64,000 nucleotides of DNA from Kofleriaceae bacterium (GTDB lineage: Bacteria > Myxococcota_A > Polyangia > Haliangiales > Haliangiaceae), in assembly GCA_018057825.1 (NCBI GenBank), contig JAGPCY010000018.1, positions 97,186 to 161,185 on the forward strand, in the 5' to 3' direction. The position numbers and the translations under genes were made by a program. Shown here piece after piece: positions 1 to 7,932 of the stretch. Under the pieces are notes generated by a model. That model was not told the DNA's origin. It saw only the letters and a list, made by a program, of their open reading frames with translations, and did not search any database. Position 1 is the stretch's first letter. Each line of letters starts with the position of its first letter.

Positions 1-466
1 GATCGCCGCTGACCTCCGGCTGGCCGCCGCCAACGCCAAGTTCGGCTTCATCTTCCCCAAGGTCGGGCTGTGCGGCGCCGACATGGGCGCGACCTACCTC
101 TTGCCGCGGATCGTCGGCGCGACCCACGCCGCCGAGCTGTTGTTCTTTGGCGACCTGGTGCTGGCGCCCGACGCGCTGCGCATCGGTCTGGTCAACCGCG
201 TGGTCGACACCGTCGAGGACTGCCACAAGCTGGCGGCCGAGTGGGCGGCGCGGTTGGCGGCCGGGCCGGCCTTCGCCCACGCGATGACCAAGCAGATGAT
301 CGAGAGCGAGGTCACGATGGGGCTGGCCGAGGCCATCGAGGCCGAGGCCCAGGCCCAGGCGCTGTGCATGCAGCACGGCGACTTCGCCGAGGCCCACGCC
401 GCGTTCAAGGCCAAGCGGCCGCCGCGGTTCGCCGGCGCGCCCGACGCCCCCGAGGGCGCCGCGTGA
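1..466 (+). CDS. Enoyl-CoA hydratase/isomerase family protein, C-terminal part (5' end outside window)
   Basis: The reading frame is open from base 2, so the gene begins upstream of the window; about 154 residues are visible. They match the C-terminal half of the crotonase fold: the FGFIFPKVGL strand, a GADMGATYLLPR helix, the GLVNRVVD segment and the amphipathic C-terminal helix with MTKQMI. Crotonases hydrate or isomerise acyl-CoA esters in the cytoplasm. The TGA stop overlaps the next GTG start (GTGA), so translation is coupled with the acyl-CoA dehydrogenase, and the next two genes overlap in the same way. The operon suggests aromatic or cyclic acyl-CoA breakdown; the exact substrate cannot be read. 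Confidence 0.88.
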   Translation, partial: IAADLRLAAANAKFGFIFPKVGLCGADMGATYLLPRIVGATHAAELLFFGDLVLAPDALRIGLVNRVVDTVEDCHKLAAEWAARLAAGPAFAHAMTKQMIESEVTMGLAEAIEAEAQAQALCMQHGDFAEAHAAFKAKRPPRFAGAPDAPEGAA

Positions 467-1599
467 TCCCGCTGTCGACCGACGACCTGCCGTGGTTCGT
501 CGACGACGGCGACCGCGCGCTGGCCGAGCGGCTGCGGGCGGCGGCGCCGGGGTTGGCCGCCGCCGAGGACGCGCCCGATGAGCCGGCCCGCGATCGCGCG
601 GCGGTCGCGGCCCTGGCCGAGGCCGGGCTGTTCGCGCTGGTGGCCCCGGCCGACGGCCAGGTCCGGGCGCGCTCGCTGTGCCTGGCCCGCGAGCTCCTGG
701 GCTGGGTCAACGCCCGCGCCGACTCGATCTTCGCGGTCCAGGGGCTGGGCAGCTACGCGGTCCTGGCCGCGGGCGACGCCGCGCAGCGGGCGCGGCTGCC
801 CGACCTGGCGGCCGGCCGCGCGGTCGCGGCCTTCGCCCTGACCGAGCCCGAGGCCGGCAGCGACGTCGCGGCGATCGCCACGCGGGCGGTCGCCGTCGGA
901 GATGGCTACCGCCTGACCGGCGAGAAGATGTTCATCTCGAACCTCGGGTTGGCGTCGGTCGCGACGGTCGTGGCGACCGTCGATCCCGCGGCCGGCCGCA
1001 AGGGCCTGACCGCGTTCTGGCTGCCCCTCGACGGCGCCGGCGTGACGGTGGTGCCGCAGACGCCGATCGCGCCGCACCCGCTGGGTCGCCTCGTCCTCGA
1101 CGGCGCCCGCGCCACGCGGATCGGCGAGGTCGGCGCCGGCTTCGGCCTGGCGATGCGCACCCTCGACACCTTCCGCGTCTCGGTGGCCGCGGCCGCGGTC
1201 GGTATGGCCCGGCGGGCCCTCGACGAGGCCACCCGTCACGTCCGGGCCCGCGTGCAGTTCGGTCGGCCGCTGGCCGAGCAGCCCCTGGTGCAAGCGCACC
1301 TGGCCGACATGGCCACCCAGCTCGACAGCGCGCGCCTCATGACCTGGCGCGCCGCCGCGGTCAAGGACGCCGGCGCCCGCGGCACGGTCGAGGTGTCGAT
1401 GGCCAAGCTCCACGCCACCGAGGCGGCTCAGGACGTGATCGATCGCGCGGTCCAGCTCCTGGGCGGGCGCGGCGTGGTGGCCGGGGCGATGGTCGAGCAC
1501 CTGTACCGGGCGATCCGCCCGCTGCGCATCTACGAAGGCACCAGCGAGATCCAGCGCGGCATCATCGGCCGCGCGATCGCCACCGGAGGCAGTCCATGA
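463..1599 (+). CDS. Acyl-CoA dehydrogenase family protein
   Basis: 378 residues from a GTG that overlaps the preceding stop, the usual family length. The middle domain shows the flavin-binding signature ALTEPEAGSDV. The C-terminal helical domain shows RVQFGRPLAEQPLVQAHLADM and, near the end, IYEGTSEIQR, whose Glu is the position of the catalytic base in most family members. It should be an FAD-dependent cytoplasmic enzyme oxidising an acyl-CoA and passing electrons to ETF. Its place between a crotonase and an aryl-CoA ligase suggests a step in an aryl- or alicyclic-CoA route; this is inference. An open frame extends upstream to base 70, but that part overlaps the hydratase and is not coding. 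Confidence 0.92.
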   Translation: MIPLSTDDLPWFVDDGDRALAERLRAAAPGLAAAEDAPDEPARDRAAVAALAEAGLFALVAPADGQVRARSLCLARELLGWVNARADSIFAVQGLGSYAVLAAGDAAQRARLPDLAAGRAVAAFALTEPEAGSDVAAIATRAVAVGDGYRLTGEKMFISNLGLASVATVVATVDPAAGRKGLTAFWLPLDGAGVTVVPQTPIAPHPLGRLVLDGARATRIGEVGAGFGLAMRTLDTFRVSVAAAAVGMARRALDEATRHVRARVQFGRPLAEQPLVQAHLADMATQLDSARLMTWRAAAVKDAGARGTVEVSMAKLHATEAAQDVIDRAVQLLGGRGVVAGAMVEHLYRAIRPLRIYEGTSEIQRGIIGRAIATGGSP

Positions 1600-3254
1600 C
1601 CGACGTCCGCTTTCCGGACGAGTTCAACCTGGCCGACTACTGGCTGTTCGCCCGCGAGCGCGAGGGTCGCGGCGATCATCCGGCGATCCGCTTCGGCGAT
1701 CGGACCTGGACCTACGCCGAGGTCGCCGACCGGGCCCGGGCCCTGGCCCGCGGCCTGATCGCGCGCGGGCTCCGGCCCGAGGAGCGGGTGTACATCGTCC
1801 TGCCCGACGTGCCGCCGTTCGCGTGGGCGATCTTCGCGACCCTGGCCGCGGGCGGCGTCGTGACGATGGGCAACCCGGCGGTGCCACCGGCCGATCTGGC
1901 GGCGGTGATCGACTACGTCAAGGCCGCGATCGTGGTGACCACGCCGGCGGTGGCCGACGGCCTGATCCCGCACCTGACCGCGGGGCCGCGCGGCGGCTTC
2001 GTCCTGGTCCCCGACGCCGCCACCGACGACGATCCCGAGGCCGAGGCGCCGGCCGGGCCGGCCGTGCGCGACAGCGGTCGACCGGCGGTGGCGATGACCG
2101 ACGCGATCGCGCTCGGCCGCGGCGACGACCGTCCGCTGCCCCGGACCCACCGCGATGATCCTGCGATCTGGTTGTTCACCTCGGGCTCGACCGGGCGGCC
2201 CAAGGCGGCGATGCACTGCCACCGCGACTTCGCGTGGAACACCGAGGTCTACGCCAAGGCGACGATGGGCTACCGCGCCGACGACGTCACGGTCAGCGTG
2301 CCGCGGCTGTTCTTCGGCTACGCCACCGGGACCAACCTGTGGTTCCCGTTCGCGGTCGGCGCCACGACCTGCCTGTGGAGCGAGCGCCCGACCGCCGACA
2401 GCCTGGCCGCCGCGATCGCGCGCTACCGCCCGACGATCGTCACCAACGTGCCGACCATGCTCGGCAAGCTGCTCGATCACGACGACGAGCTGCGCGCCGC
2501 CGGTCGGCCCGGCCTCGATCTGTCGAGCGTGCGCTTCCACCTGTCGGCCGGCGAGGCCCTGCCGGCGGCGCTGTACCAGCGCTTCCTCGATCGCTTCGGC
2601 GGGGCGATCTACGACGGCATCGGCTCGGCCGAGATGTTCCACATCTACTGCACCAACCGCCCGGGCGACGTGAAGCTCGGATCCCTGGGCCGGGTGGTCG
2701 ATGGCTACCAATTGCGGGTCTTGCCCGAGGAGGCGCGCGGCGCCGACGCGGCGCCGGTGCCGGTCGGCGAGATCGGCGTCCTGTGGGTGCGCGGCGACAG
2801 CGTGGCCCAGGGCTACTTCCAGGATCGCGACAAGAGCTGGTCGACCTTCCACGGCCACTGGTGCCGCACCGGCGATCTGTTCCGCCTCGACGCCGACGGC
2901 TACCTGTACTTCTCGGGGCGGGCCGACGATCTGCTGAAGGTCGGCGGTGTCTTCGTCGCGCCGGCCGAGGTCGAGGACTGCCTCCTGGGCCACCCCGCGG
3001 TCAGCGCGGTGGCGGTGATCGGCGCCGACGACGCCGGGCTGGTCAAGCCCAAGGCGGTGGTGGTGGTGCGGCCGGAGGCGCGCGGCCGCCTGGCCGCCGA
3101 CCCCGACGCCCTGGCCGCCGAGCTGCAGGCCCACGTGAAGGCCCGGCTGTCGAAGTACAAGTACCCCCGCTGGGTGGTGTTCGTCGACGAGCTACCGAGA
3201 AACGATCGCGGCAAGGTCGACAAGCGCCGCCTGGCGGCCGAGGTCAACCGATGA
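1596..3254 (+). CDS. Benzoate-CoA ligase family protein (aryl-CoA synthetase, AMP-forming)
   Basis: 552 residues from an ATG overlapping the dehydrogenase stop (ATGA). It is an ANL-superfamily adenylating enzyme: the ATP loop TSGSTGRPKAAMH, the A5-like region YDGIGSAEMFH, the hinge region GRADDLLKVGG, and a C-terminal PRNDRGKVDKRRL containing the catalytic lysine. The N-terminal FNLADYWL and the IGSAEMFHIY string are typical of the benzoate / 2-aminobenzoate / 4-hydroxybenzoate-CoA ligase subgroup. It would activate an aromatic acid with ATP and CoA in the cytoplasm, the entry step of the operon. Anthranilate or salicylate are possible substrates, because related clusters elsewhere combine such ligases with a crotonase and an acyl-CoA dehydrogenase; the substrate is unproven. 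Confidence 0.9.
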   Translation: MTDVRFPDEFNLADYWLFAREREGRGDHPAIRFGDRTWTYAEVADRARALARGLIARGLRPEERVYIVLPDVPPFAWAIFATLAAGGVVTMGNPAVPPADLAAVIDYVKAAIVVTTPAVADGLIPHLTAGPRGGFVLVPDAATDDDPEAEAPAGPAVRDSGRPAVAMTDAIALGRGDDRPLPRTHRDDPAIWLFTSGSTGRPKAAMHCHRDFAWNTEVYAKATMGYRADDVTVSVPRLFFGYATGTNLWFPFAVGATTCLWSERPTADSLAAAIARYRPTIVTNVPTMLGKLLDHDDELRAAGRPGLDLSSVRFHLSAGEALPAALYQRFLDRFGGAIYDGIGSAEMFHIYCTNRPGDVKLGSLGRVVDGYQLRVLPEEARGADAAPVPVGEIGVLWVRGDSVAQGYFQDRDKSWSTFHGHWCRTGDLFRLDADGYLYFSGRADDLLKVGGVFVAPAEVEDCLLGHPAVSAVAVIGADDAGLVKPKAVVVVRPEARGRLAADPDALAAELQAHVKARLSKYKYPRWVVFVDELPRNDRGKVDKRRLAAEVNR

Positions 3255-3979
3255 GCGGCCACGACCTGCACGCGATGACCACGGTCGCGCTCCAGGCCCG
3301 GCTCGCCGCGGGTCCGGTGGTGGCGCTCGTGCCGGTCGGCTCGACCGAGCCCCACGGTCCCCACCTGGGCCTGGGCACCGACGTCGCGATCTCGCGGGCG
3401 GCGTGTGAGCGCGCGGTGGCGCTCCTGGCCGCGGCCGGCCGCGACGCGGTGATCGCGCCGGCGGTGCCCTACGGCGTGACCGACTGCGCCGCCGGCTTCG
3501 CGGGCGCGATCAGCGTGCCGGGGCCGGTCTTGACCGCCTTCGTCGGCGCGGTGTGCGACGGGCTCTTGGCCCAGGGCTTCGCCCAGGTCGCGCTGGTCAA
3601 CAACCACCTCGAGCCGGCGCACGACGCCGCGATCCGTGCGGCCGCGATCGATCGACCGCGGGTGGTGGTCGCCTGTCCGTTGACGCGGCGCTGGGCGCGG
3701 ACGTTGTCGGCCGAGTTCAAGAGCGGCGCCTGTCACGCCGGGCGCTACGAGACCTCGATCGTCCTGGCGGCCGAGCCAGCGTTGGTCGACGACGCCGCGC
3801 GGGCCGGGCTGCCGGCGGTGCCGATCAGCCTGAGCGAGCAGCTCGGTCGTGGCGTCACCACCTTCGCGGCGATGGGCCTCGGCGACGCTTACGCCGGCGA
3901 TCCGGCGGCCGCCTCGGCCGTCGAAGGTCGCGAGCAGCTCGAGCGGCTGGCCGAGATGATCGTCGGCGAGCTGGGATGA
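3251..3979 (+). CDS. Creatininase-fold amidohydrolase
   Basis: 242 residues from an ATG overlapping the ligase stop. The family metal motifs are present: PVGSTEPHGPHLGLGTD near residue 30 (Glu, His and Asp ligands), NNHLEPAHD in place of the usual NGHGGN, and ACHAGRYETS. Creatininases are cytoplasmic divalent-metal enzymes that hydrolyse cyclic amides or formamides (creatinine, and FAPy intermediates in riboflavin-type pathways). As the last gene of a tightly coupled aryl-CoA operon it may hydrolyse a ring amide or imine made downstream of the CoA ester, which would fit a nitrogen-bearing aromatic such as anthranilate. That role is inference. The gene ends 15 bp from the convergent neighbour. 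Confidence 0.88.
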   Translation: MSGHDLHAMTTVALQARLAAGPVVALVPVGSTEPHGPHLGLGTDVAISRAACERAVALLAAAGRDAVIAPAVPYGVTDCAAGFAGAISVPGPVLTAFVGAVCDGLLAQGFAQVALVNNHLEPAHDAAIRAAAIDRPRVVVACPLTRRWARTLSAEFKSGACHAGRYETSIVLAAEPALVDDAARAGLPAVPISLSEQLGRGVTTFAAMGLGDAYAGDPAAASAVEGREQLERLAEMIVGELG

Positions 3980-3994
3980 TCGCGGGCGTCGCGG

Positions 3995-4762
3995 TCAGGC
4001 CGCGGGGGCGATCGCGACGCGCAGGTCGCGGCTGACCGAGACGATCGAGCGGGGCGGGGCGAGCTCGGGCACGGCGTCCTTGCCCGGCGCGAGCGACGAC
4101 GAGATCGCGACGCCGCGGAACGACGGATCGCGCTGGCCGCGCTCGTTGGCGACGGTCAGCGCGTGCACCGCCAGCGGCTGATCGCGCGCGATCGCGACCA
4201 GGGCCCGCGAGTTCGACAGCGCGAAGGCGCCGACCGCCGGTGGCAGGCCGAGCCGCGCGCGCCCGGCGGCGAGCAGGCGCTGGGCCTCGTCCGCCACGCT
4301 GGCCAAGGCGTCGACCCGCAGCTCGAGATCGTCGGCGCGGCCCTGATCGTGGAGGAGCGCGATCACGGTGTAGAGCAGGAGCTCGCCGCAGGTCCGGCCC
4401 CGCAGGTTGCGGCGCAGGAAGTCGGGGACGTGACTGGCCAGGGCGTTCCAGGCCTCGGCCGGCAGGGGCGTGGTCGGGGTCTCGGCCAGCATCCACCGGC
4501 GGAACCGAAACGGCGGCAGATCGTCGGGATCGCCGTCGTCGCCGTCGACCGCCGCGATCGCGCAGTCGCTCCGCGGCTCTGCCAGGGCGGCGCCCAGGTC
4601 GAGGGCGGCGTCGCCCGGGCGGGGCGTCCGCGCGACCAGGATCTCGCCCGACCGCACCCACGCCATGCCCCAGCGCCCGACCGGAGCTGGCACCAGGAGC
4701 GGCAGCGGCGCCAGCGCAGCACCGAGGCGCTCGGGCTGGTTGCACATGCACGCGACGAGCAT
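3995..4762 (-). CDS. Class II glutamine amidotransferase-like (YafJ/EgtC type) protein, catalytic Cys uncertain
   Basis: 255 residues from the ATG at 4762. The Ntn-hydrolase glutamine amidotransferase fold is suggested by an N-terminal strand ending in CNQPERL, GRWGMAWVRSGEILVARTPR, PFRFRRWMLAE, GELLLYTVIALL, ALSNSRALVAIAR and a C-terminal IVSVSRDL. Such proteins use an N-terminal Cys at position 2 as nucleophile. From 4762 the protein begins MLVACMCNQ, with Leu at position 2. Starting at the internal ATG at 4747 gives an MCNQ start with Cys at position 2 but truncates the first strand. The -10-like TATACT lies exactly 7 nt before 4762 and favours the longer, possibly inactive form. Confidence 0.7.
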   Translation of the reverse strand: MLVACMCNQPERLGAALAPLPLLVPAPVGRWGMAWVRSGEILVARTPRPGDAALDLGAALAEPRSDCAIAAVDGDDGDPDDLPPFRFRRWMLAETPTTPLPAEAWNALASHVPDFLRRNLRGRTCGELLLYTVIALLHDQGRADDLELRVDALASVADEAQRLLAAGRARLGLPPAVGAFALSNSRALVAIARDQPLAVHALTVANERGQRDPSFRGVAISSSLAPGKDAVPELAPPRSIVSVSRDLRVAIAPAA

Positions 4763-4769
4763 GGCGGTC

Positions 4770-4775
4770 AGTATA
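4770..4775 (-). promoter_or_regulatory. -10-like TATACT for the amidotransferase-like gene
   Basis: On the minus strand TATACT ends 7 nt before the ATG at 4762, so transcription would start at or next to the start codon. No Shine-Dalgarno is present and no good -35 is seen. The geometry repeats at several other genes in the window. Confidence 0.55.
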
Positions 4776-4824
4776 GCAGCCCGGTCGGCTCCGACGACTC
4801 GCCGGTGGCGCCGCGCCCGCGCCG

Positions 4825-5676
4825 TCAGGCCAGGTGCGCGCGCGCGAACTCGGCCAGCGCCGCCAGCGGGACCGCCCGCTCCCGCTCGTTCCACACCTCG
4901 TGCTTGTAGCCGGCCAGGACCCGGACATCGGCGCCCGGCACGGTCCGGGCGATCCGCTCGGCGACCGCCGGGTCGGCGATCGGGTCGTCCCCGCCGATCA
5001 ACCACAGGGTCGGCACCGCGATCCGCGGCGCGCGCTCGGCGACCGCGGCCTGGGTGGTCAGGGCCTCGGTGAACCAGCGCGCCGAGGCCACGTCGTGGCA
5101 CAGCGTGTCGGCGACGCGCGCGGCCTGGCGCTCGGGGTCGCTGGTCAGGTCGGTCGGCCGCAGCTCGTTGTGCTGGGCGAAGGCCGGGTAGATCGCGCTG
5201 GCCGCCTTGGCCAACCAGATCCGCGGCGCCGGCACCTTGAGGCGCAGGGCCAGGAACGGCGACGACAGCACCGCGCCGACGCAGGCCAGCGGCGTGGCCG
5301 CGGTCAGCGCCGCCAGGGTGACGAGCGAGCCGTTGGAGTGCGCGACCACCAAGAGCGGGCGGCCGGGGGCGAGGTCGGCCGCGGCGGCGCGGGCGGCGTC
5401 GAGATCGGCCCGGTAGTCGGCGAAGCTCTGGACGTGGCCGCGCTTGCCGGCGGCGCGGCCGTGGCCGCGGTAGTCGAAGGTGAGGACGGCGCAGCCGGCG
5501 TCGTGGAGCACCCGCGCGACCTCGCGGTAGCGGCCGCAGTGCTCGGCGTAGCCGTGGACCACCAGCGCCACCGCGCGCGGGTCGGCGGGGACGAAGGCCT
5601 CGGCGTACAGCGCGGTGCCGTCGGCGGCGCGCAGCGGGACGGTGCGGGTGGGTTCCATCGGGCCGGGGGCGGTCAT
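4825..5676 (-). CDS. Alpha/beta hydrolase, monoacylglycerol lipase / lysophospholipase type
   Basis: 283 residues. It has the Hydrolase_4 pattern: ALVVHGYAEHCGRYREVA oxyanion region, TFDYRGHGRAAGKRG, nucleophile elbow VVAHSNGSL (Ser in an AHSNG form instead of GHSMG), LIGGDDPIAD with the acid Asp, and YKHEVWNE with the catalytic His. It probably cleaves an ester of a monoacylglycerol or lysophospholipid; there is no signal peptide, so it is likely cytoplasmic. The ATG at 5676 was chosen; an ATG six codons later is also possible. It is divergent from the Tgl-like gene across about 100 bp. Confidence 0.87.
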   Translation of the reverse strand: MTAPGPMEPTRTVPLRAADGTALYAEAFVPADPRAVALVVHGYAEHCGRYREVARVLHDAGCAVLTFDYRGHGRAAGKRGHVQSFADYRADLDAARAAAADLAPGRPLLVVAHSNGSLVTLAALTAATPLACVGAVLSSPFLALRLKVPAPRIWLAKAASAIYPAFAQHNELRPTDLTSDPERQAARVADTLCHDVASARWFTEALTTQAAVAERAPRIAVPTLWLIGGDDPIADPAVAERIARTVPGADVRVLAGYKHEVWNERERAVPLAALAEFARAHLA

Positions 5677-5717
5677 CGCGCGGTTCGTACCACGGCGGCG
5701 CCGGGATCGGCCGGCGG

Positions 5718-5746
5718 TTGACAGCCTCCGGACCCCTGGGCAAGCT
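5718..5746 (+). promoter_or_regulatory. Possible promoter for the Tgl-like/RodZ-like/RecO run
   Basis: A perfect -35 box TTGACA lies at 5718-5723, with a weak CAAGCT at -10 spacing (5741-5746). It would give a short leader before the ATG at 5779. The -10 matches poorly, so confidence is low. Confidence 0.3.
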
Positions 5747-5778
5747 GCCCGCCGGTCGGTCCCCCGACCCGGGCAACC

Positions 5779-6615
5779 ATGGCGCGTCGAACCTGGGCAA
5801 TGATCGCAGTCGCGGCGCTGGCCGCCGGGTGTCCCGGTGTGGAGGCCGATCCCAAGAAGAGCCAGACCCGGCTCGACCTGGCGCGGGACTTCTTCACGCG
5901 CAACGAGATGGAGGCGGCCGAGGCCGAGGCCAACAAGGCGCTCGGGTTCATGCCGCGCAACGACGAGGCCCACAACCTCCTCGGGCTGATCGAGCTGACC
6001 CGGGCGGTCAACACCCAGAAGGATCTGGAGGTCGCCGGCTGCCTGACCGGCCTCGACGCCGAGGCCTTGCGCAGCGAGGTCGATCGCCGCCTGGAGAACG
6101 CCGCCGGACACTTCCGACGGGCCGCCGCGATCTCCGACGAGTATGGCGAGGCCTGGTCCAACGTCGGGACCGTGGCGCTGCTCCAGGGCGACCCCGACCT
6201 CGGCAAGACGGCCTTCGAGAAGGCCCTGGCGGCCCCGGTTCGACTCGAGAATCCGGGGCTGACCCGAGCTCACCTGGGCTGGGCGTACTTCGCGAAAAAC
6301 GACCTGGTTTCGGCCTTCAAGGAGCTGCGCCAGGCGCTGCAGTTCCAGCCCGGGATGTGCGTGGCAACTTATCGGCTCGGACGGGTTTACTTTGCCCGGG
6401 AAGAATGGGAAAACGCCGCCGAGCAGTTTCAGGAAGTTATCGATCAGCCGACGTGCCGGTCCCAAGAAGCGGCGCTCTACCTCATGAAAGCCCGACTCGA
6501 GCAAGGCCTCCTCGACGACGCGCGTGCCGCCCAGGCGGCGTGTGTGGTCCTCGCGCCGGCGAGCTGCGTCGCCGCTGAGTGTCGAACCGCTTCGTTCGCC
6601 GGAGGGGCGCGTTGA
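5779..6615 (+). CDS. TPR lipoprotein, Tgl/PilF-like pilotin candidate
   Basis: 278 residues. A short lipoprotein signal ends in LAAGC (Cys at about residue 19), so the mature protein should be lipid-anchored. The rest is helical with about five TPR units (e.g. AEANKALGFMPRNDEAHNLL, GEAWSNVGTVALLQGD, TRAHLGWAYFAKND, ATYRLGRVYFAREEW). Length and plan match the PilF/PilW/Tgl lipoproteins that help the PilQ secretin assemble for type IV pili. It is followed directly by a RodZ-like gene, the order pilF-rodZ known in gammaproteobacteria. The role is inferred from architecture and neighbour; no other pilus gene is in the window. Four extra Cys near the C-terminus are unusual. Confidence 0.65.
   Translation: MARRTWAMIAVAALAAGCPGVEADPKKSQTRLDLARDFFTRNEMEAAEAEANKALGFMPRNDEAHNLLGLIELTRAVNTQKDLEVAGCLTGLDAEALRSEVDRRLENAAGHFRRAAAISDEYGEAWSNVGTVALLQGDPDLGKTAFEKALAAPVRLENPGLTRAHLGWAYFAKNDLVSAFKELRQALQFQPGMCVATYRLGRVYFAREEWENAAEQFQEVIDQPTCRSQEAALYLMKARLEQGLLDDARAAQAACVVLAPASCVAAECRTASFAGGAR
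6601..6614 (+). promoter_or_regulatory. Strong RBS deciding a TTG start
   Basis: GGAGG at 6601-6605 lies 6 nt before TTG at 6612. The TTG overlaps the TGA stop of the preceding gene (TTGA). This supports TTG 6612 over the in-frame GTG at 6579, which has no ribosome-binding site. Confidence 0.7.
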
Positions 6616-7904
6616 CGGCGCCCCGTGACACGGCCACGAGCCGTCCGGGCCAGAGTCGGCCGGGGACCAGCGCGCCCGAGCGCAGCCGGGCCCTGGTGAC
6701 GGCCCTCGAGCGCGCGACCCGGCTGTCGGGACGCCGCTCGAGCGAGGCCGAGGTCTCGGAGGATGTGGCCGCGGCGCGGGCCGAGCTGTCTCGCGTCCTG
6801 GTCGCCGGTCGCGAGGCCCGCGGGCTGGCCCGCGAGCACCTGGCCCGGGTCACCCGCATCCCGCTCCGCACTCTCGAGAACCTCGAGGACGGACGCTGGG
6901 ACGAGCTGCCGGCCGACGTCTTCGTGCGCGGCTTCCTGCGCAGCTACGCCAAGAGCGTCGGCCTGCCGGTCGACGAGGTCCTGGCCCGCTACGGCGGCTG
7001 TGGCTTCGCCGCCGCGCCGGTGGCCTCGGTCGCCGCCCAGGCCCTCCTCGAGACCATGGCGCCGCTGGCGCCGGTGGCGTCGCGCCCGATGGGCGCCGCG
7101 CCGATCACCCCGGCCCCCCGCATCCTCGGGTCGACGGAGATGACGGCGGTCGAGCCGCCTCCCGAGGTGATGGCCGACGTGGCGCCCGAGGTGGCCGACG
7201 TGGTGGCGTCGTCTGCTGGCGCGCCGTCCGATGGTGTCGTGGCCTCGACGACCGCCCCGATCAAGCGCCGCACGACCAAGCGGGCGGCCACGGTCGCCGG
7301 GCCGCGGGAGCGCGATGCGCGCGGCCGCTTCATCCGCAAGAGCGTCGAGATGACCGTCGTCATCCCCGACGAGGTGCGCGCCGAGGCCGCGGCCTTCGAC
7401 GACGCCGAGGTGCCGCAGGCCAACGCGGACGATCCGGCGGCGACGAATGATCCAGCCGCGACGAACGAGCTGGCCGCGACGAAGGATCACGTCCAGGTGA
7501 GCGATCCGGCCGAAGCGGGCAAGCTCGTCGCCGCAGGCCCGTCGGCCCCGGCCGCGGTGAGCGACGTGGTGGTCCGCGCCGAGCCGGTTTCGGCGACGGT
7601 GCGGGTCATGCCGCCGCGCCCGAGCCGACCCATGGCCGCGCCGACCCTGGTGATCGACGACGATCACCCCGAGGAGGCCGAGCGCACCCGCGAGGATCGC
7701 GCCCGCGCCAAGGACGGCGGCTGGCGCAGCTTCCTGCCGCCGGCCCTCCTCGATCAAGAGCGGGGTGGTCGCCAGGGCGGGCTGACCCTCGCCGTGATCA
7801 TCCTGCTGATCGTCGCCACCCTGACGCTGTCCTACTTGATGCGTCGCCCGAGCTCGACCGGCGAGGGCATCACCGCCATCCCGACCGCGCCGCGGCACGG
7901 GTAG
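6612..7904 (+). CDS. RodZ-like helix-turn-helix membrane protein
   Basis: 430 residues from TTG 6612. Residues about 57-125 form the HTH_25 domain of RodZ-type proteins (REARGLAREHLARVTRIPLR, GRWDELPADVFVRGFLRSYA). A long Ala/Pro/Asp-rich low-complexity linker follows, containing short repeats such as DPAATN. A single membrane helix at about 391-410 leaves only some 18 periplasmic residues. RodZ links MreB to the cell-wall elongation complex; here the cytoplasmic HTH is kept, but the usual periplasmic domain (DUF4115) is missing. It is translationally coupled to the TPR lipoprotein gene. Confidence 0.75.
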   Translation: MTAPRDTATSRPGQSRPGTSAPERSRALVTALERATRLSGRRSSEAEVSEDVAAARAELSRVLVAGREARGLAREHLARVTRIPLRTLENLEDGRWDELPADVFVRGFLRSYAKSVGLPVDEVLARYGGCGFAAAPVASVAAQALLETMAPLAPVASRPMGAAPITPAPRILGSTEMTAVEPPPEVMADVAPEVADVVASSAGAPSDGVVASTTAPIKRRTTKRAATVAGPRERDARGRFIRKSVEMTVVIPDEVRAEAAAFDDAEVPQANADDPAATNDPAATNELAATKDHVQVSDPAEAGKLVAAGPSAPAAVSDVVVRAEPVSATVRVMPPRPSRPMAAPTLVIDDDHPEEAERTREDRARAKDGGWRSFLPPALLDQERGGRQGGLTLAVIILLIVATLTLSYLMRRPSSTGEGITAIPTAPRHG

Positions 7905-7932
7905 CCGCGGGTCGCGGCGGCGCGGGGCACTG

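Noticed and set aside
6579-6611. GTG 6579 as start of the RodZ-like gene
   Set aside because: It overlaps the preceding gene by 37 bp and has no ribosome-binding site, unlike TTG 6612 with GGAGG.
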